Shown here: in pieces, positions 59,951 to 64,000 of the stretch
Layout of the letters: the number at the start of each line of letters is the position of its first letter
Numbering within the stretch: position 1 is the stretch's first letter
Assembly (NCBI RefSeq): GCF_000283155.1
Contig: NW_004454177.1
Location: forward strand, 1,310,802-1,374,801
Reading direction: 5' to 3'
DNA: 64,000 nucleotides
From: Ceratotherium simum simum
Lineage: Eukaryota; Chordata; Mammalia; Perissodactyla; Rhinocerotidae
Translations under genes and position numbers: made by a program
Notes under the pieces: generated by a model
Told to the model about the DNA's origin: nothing
The model's input: the letters and a program-made list of their open reading frames with translations, nothing else
Databases searched by the model: none

Positions 59951-61469
59951 CTACACTGACTCACTGTGAGATACTGTCCCTGCAACTTGCCAAGATTTAA
60001 TCCCTCCTGAAAGCTCATCACTCTTGTAAAGGGTCTCCACTGGCTGACTCTCCAGAATGCTGACACGATCTGAGGAGGAAAGGGCAGTTAGGCCAAGTGA
60101 GAGGAAAAGGGGCAAAGGGCACGCAGACCATCCCACCAATCCCTTCTGCATTTCCTTCTCAACCCACTCCCTTGAGTGTGGGATTGAGAGTTCTCATCTG
60201 GAGAATGCCGGAACTATAATCATACCAGGGAAAATGAGGCCTGGAGTGGGTGAGGTGGTTGGCTGAATTGGATAGGCCACTTCTTTTGGGCTCAATACAA
60301 AGACTAATTTTGTAACTTTTAGAGCAATCTGGCAATTCACATCAACACTGATAAAGCCCCTGTGTTTCCATGGTGTTATACGGAATCGAGAGGGGCACGA
60401 AATGAGTCTGACAGACTCCCTGTCCCAAGGAGCCCACAGGGGAGAAATCAACAAAACGTTCTGTCAGGCTGGAAAAGGAAAGCACGAGGGGGTTAGGATA
60501 GCTATTTTTGAATAGTTGAAGAGTATGAATATATTAGTATTTCTCTGGAGGTCAGAACCAGCATCCATGGCTGAGTTGAAGTAACAAGAAGCAATTTGGG
60601 GACTATTATGCCAGTTATTAAGCTATTATCTCTAGCTCCAAACCTACTCTTTTAGAGTCCGCTTTTTATGTTGGGCCCGGGACTCTGAAAACCACATTTC
60701 TCCATGCCAAGTGGATCCCTGTTTAGTTCCCCTGTTAGAGGGCATCAAAGGGAGACTGGAAAGCAGGAGAAAGGGTAAGGGACTTCTAGATTCCTGTTTG
60801 CTGTTACTGATAGCATCACCCCACAACGGCCCTCCACCATGACGGTTGCAGCTGGTTCTAGTTTCCAGCTTATTTCCAGCACACCCAGAACAAATATCAT
60901 TGTGCCCCCTCAGAGGTTATCAGTACCAGGTGAAACCACCTCCTCAGAGGTCTGAGTCCTGCTCTGTGAGGCTCTCCTCTAAGCTCCTGAGGCACCAGCA
61001 ACAACCGAGGAGTGCCCGTCCTTGGAGGTCTGGGTCACAGCCTATGGACCCCTCCTCCAAGCTTCCAGGCTCCAGTAGCCCCCTCCTCTTCCCTTCGCGC
61101 CCCGGCCGTAGAGTGGGTGACTGTTCCTGAAGTTATCATCTCAGTGTCCACCCCGAGCTTTGTCAGTTTCTACCTGTTTAACCAGTTCTTACAGGAGATT
61201 CTCTGCGTTGAGACCCCTAGTGTGGTTTCTGGTTTCTTAACTGGACCTTGACGTAATTACTATCAAGAAAGCTCTTATTATAACCAATTAGATTTGTTAA
61301 AAACTAAATGCATGATTTGGGAGGTTACAAAGTTTTCATCTCTAAAAGTATGGAATCACAGAATTTATAGACCTGAAAGTATCCTTAGAAATCTTTTATC
61401 ACACCCCATTATTCTACCAAAGCCCAGAAAATTAACTGGCTTACTGAAAAGTATGCTATTTCACTTAAC

Positions 61470-61700
61470 ACATGTATATAGCATTTCCTATATGGGAGAC
61501 ACTGTTCTCCCATAAATAGCTCATTTAAACCATAGCAACGTTCTCAGGTAGGTACTATTATTATTCCCCCTTTTCTAGGGTAGGAAACTGTGATACAGAG
61601 AGGTTAAGTAACTTGCCCAAGGTCAAACAGATAGTAAATTGCAGAGCTGAGATTTGGGCAAAAGACCTCTGGCTTCAGTTCCTACTTGTACCCATTTTCT
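61470..61700 (-). mobile_element. MIR
   Basis: AGGTAGGTACTATTATTATT, CAGAGAGGTTAAGTAACTTG and CCCAAGGTCAAACAGATAG, a clear reverse MIR. Confidence 0.85.
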
Positions 61701-62143
61701 CCGTGTTGCTGTGAACCAGCAGCAGTGCCCTGACTAGAGTTTAGACAACCGATGCTTGCATTCTCCTACTGCCATGCTGATGGTAAGGCAGATTGCCACT
61801 GTAGACAAGATTGCCATTTGCTGAGCCTCCCAACATGCAGATGCTAATTTCTATTGCATTTTTGTAAACTTCTGTTACTTACCTCAAAAAATTCTATGTT
61901 ATATTTATTCAGCATCTATAGTTAAAAGTTCTCTAGAGCCTTGCCCAGGGTCTGGCACTGTGCAGAGTAGGTACTCACTATATATTTAAAGAAAGACTGA
62001 GTATATAATTACTGTTAGTATTATTAGTAGCAGCCACACCAAATATTTATATTAAACTCTAAAAATAAAGGTTTTTAAGATTGAAAATATTTTTAGTTGT
62101 GGTTAAATATGTATAACATAAACTTTACCATCTTAACCATTTT

Positions 62144-62395
62144 CTTTTTTTTGAGGAAGATTGGCCCTGTGCTAACATCTGTTGCCAATCTTCCTCTTTT
62201 TTCTTTTTTTCTCCCCAAAGCCCTACCACATAGTTGTGTATCATAGTTGTAGAGTTGTAGCTCTTCTATGTGGGAGGCTGCCTCAGCATGGCTTGATGAG
62301 CGGTGAGTAGGTCCGCACCCAGGATCTGAACCAGCGAACCCCAGCCGCTGAAGTGGAACATGTAAACTTAACTGCTACGCCACCGGGCCGGCCCC
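62144..62395 (-). mobile_element. ERE-type SINE, antisense, first of a stacked pair
   Basis: A long-tail antisense ERE ending GGGCCGGCCCC, flanked by CATCTTAACCATTTT (62129-62143) and CATCTTGGCCATTTT (62396-62410). It sits inside an L1 fragment. Confidence 0.93.
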
Positions 62396-62410
62396 CATCT
62401 TGGCCATTTT

Positions 62411-62629
62411 TTTTTTTTAATAATTTTTATTTATTTATTTATTTATTTTCCCCCCAAAGCCCCAGTAGATAGTTGTATGTCATAGCTGCACATCCTTCTA
62501 GTTGCTGTATGTGGGACACAGCCTCAGCATGGCCGGAGAAGCGGTGCGTCGGTGCGCGCCTGGGATCCGAACCCGGGCTGCCAGCAGCGGAGCGCGCGCA
62601 CCCAACCGCTAAGCCACGGGGCCGGCCCC
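62411..62629 (-). mobile_element. ERE1-type SINE, antisense, second of a stacked pair
   Basis: A short ERE inserted in the same orientation at the edge of the previous one, flanked by CATCTTGGCCATTTT at 62396-62410 and 62630-62644. Confidence 0.94.
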
Positions 62630-63668
62630 CATCTTGGCCATTTTTAAGTGTATAGTTCAGCAGTAAGTATGTTCACATTGTTGTGCAACCAATCTCCAGA
62701 ACTTTTCCGTCTTGCAAAACTGAAACTCTGTATCCATGGGACAACAGCTCCCCATTTCCCCCTCCCACCAGCCACTGGTAACTACCATTCTACTTTTTGT
62801 TTCTAAGAGTTTGACTATTCTAGATACCTCACGTAATAAATAAAACCTTTTTCTAACAAAGTTATTTTATATTATTAATCTTATTACAATAATCTTATAA
62901 GCAGGCAAGACAGAGCCTTTTAGAGAGAGGCCCAGACTATTTCCATTTTTTTGGCCCTTAAGATATTAAGAAATGCCAAATCGAGATTACAAAAGTTGTG
63001 GCATATTTAAAATTTTACATTGAATGATTAAATGCTTCAAAAAATGCAATGCCATATACTTGTCCTAGACAAAATTTATTTTAAAAATTCCTTAGACTGT
63101 ACGGCAGAAGGTGTGGTCCAAAAACAACACATAAGTTTCAAATTGGATGATACACATCTCCTTTCAATCTTGTTACTATTTCTCTGTGGCTGAATGTAGA
63201 TTTATTTTGAGATAATGTCAAAATCTAAATTTGAGGCCCCTCATTAACGGGAGGTTCAGGTGAAATAACGATTTCTCCCTCTCCACCAACGCTTCCCATT
63301 GTGAAAGGCCATGGGGCAGACATCATCCCTGTTTTTACAAACCAGAAGAGTCTCAGCGAGTATTGTTCCTAGCTGAAGATATGAGAACAAATTCTGTGGT
63401 GGGGTCAAGATTTGAACTCAGACTTTTGGCTGTAAGCCTAAACTCTCCCAGCAGCAAGCCCAGGGACCAGGCCGTCCACCTTTCAGTCCACTGCTCAGAC
63501 AATGTTAATATGGCTGCCACAGAGGAGGCCTCTGGGTTCTACTGAGCATGCTAATGGAAATGGACTGCTTTGGAAGTAGTGAGATTCCAGGCTCTGGGAG
63601 CTGTCAAGAGGAGGTTTGACTGACACGATTTGGGTTTGCTGCAGAGGAGATTCAAGAACTGGGGGTGG

Positions 63669-63880
63669 GGCCGGCCCCGTGGCTTAGCGGTTAAGTGCAC
63701 TTGCTCCTCTGCTGGTGGCTCGGGTTTGGATCCTGGGCGCGCACCGACGCACCGCTTCTCCAGCCATGCTGAGGCTGCGTCCCACATACAGCAACTAGAA
63801 GGATGTGCAGCTGTGACATACAACTATCTACTGGGGCTTTGGGGGAAAAATAAATAAATAAAATTAAAAAAAAAAAAAAG
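63669..63880 (+). mobile_element. ERE1-type SINE
   Basis: A complete short ERE with A-rich tail and the perfect duplication GAACTGGGGGTGG at 63656-63668 and 63881-63893. Confidence 0.94.
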
Positions 63881-64000
63881 GAACTGGGGGTGGGAATGGG
63901 AAGAGGGAGTTGTGTTAGATTATGTCCAACTTCCCTGCAGACACCCCCAGTGCAGGGCCAAGCCCAAACCACCCGCACATCTCTACTCTCTGGGGAGAGG

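Larger units (their letters stand above)
62065..62830 (+). mobile_element. L1M 3' UTR fragment split by two SINEs
   Basis: ATAACATAAACTTTACCATC before 62143 continues as TTAAGTGTATAGTTCAGCAG after 62640 and GTGCAACCAATCTCCAGAAC. The two halves form one old L1 interrupted by the stacked EREs. Confidence 0.8.
47580..64000. other. Intergenic region downstream of HSPA8
   Basis: No gene could be supported in this 16.4 kb. It contains five ERE SINEs, L1 fragments, two LTR-like elements, MIR and L2-like repeats and a repeat-free block at 54.69-55.5 kb. Stretches at 47580-49530, 50330-51480, 51680-52150, 57740-58040, 60000-61250 and 62860-63660 hold single-copy or unrecognised old repeat DNA with no open frame resembling a known protein. 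Confidence 0.8.

Overview
This is nuclear DNA from a placental mammal, most likely an odd-toed ungulate (horse or rhinoceros relative). The host evidence is 16 copies of a tRNA-derived SINE of the equine ERE type, many of them with clear target-site duplications. They lie among older mammalian repeats (MIR, L2-like, L1, MLT/MaLR-type LTRs). There are no bacterial operons, CRISPR arrays or phage genes.

Two genes are present, both on the + strand. CLMP (CXADR-like membrane protein, an immunoglobulin-superfamily tight-junction adhesion protein) occupies the left part. The window opens inside its long intron 1; exons 2-7 lie at 19842-19999, 33330-33531, 34234-34401, 34871-34993, 35987-36128 and 36974-37274. 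All splice sites are GT-AG, and the reading frame closes on a protein that would be 373 residues once the missing first exon (about nine residues and one base) is added. HSPA8 (HSC70, the constitutive cytosolic Hsp70 chaperone) follows about 5.6 kb after the CLMP stop codon. It has a non-coding exon 1 at about 42918-42989 and coding exons from 43724 to 47343, giving an intact 646-residue protein ending in EEVD. Its promoter lies in a CpG island with two perfect three-unit heat-shock elements, inverted CCAAT boxes, GC boxes and a TATA box. Introns 5, 6 and 8 each carry a U14 (SNORD14) box C/D snoRNA, so this one transcription unit supplies both a chaperone and an rRNA-processing RNA. The CLMP-then-HSPA8 order on one strand agrees with the arrangement I recall for human 11q24.

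Region by region: 1-19841 is CLMP intron 1 (repeats, a long purine microsatellite, possible enhancer sequence near 10.1-10.5 kb). 20000-33329 is intron 2, with an unusual large inverted repeat (arms about 26.79-27.38 kb and 28.64-29.18 kb) and two head-to-head or tail-to-tail SINE pairs. 33330-37274 is the compact exon cluster. 37275 to about 40.1 kb is the CLMP 3' UTR and nearby unique DNA. 41.85-43.56 kb is the CpG island. 47.58-64 kb is intergenic and repeat-rich; a repeat-free block at about 54.69-55.5 kb carries many homeodomain-type TAAT cores and looks like a conserved enhancer.

I found no clearly novel gene system. The best leads are the intron-2 inverted repeat, the candidate enhancer at 55 kb, a Met-to-Val change at residue 93 of the near-invariant HSC70, sequence differences among the three U14 copies, and two SINEs stacked at one target site near 62.1-62.6 kb.
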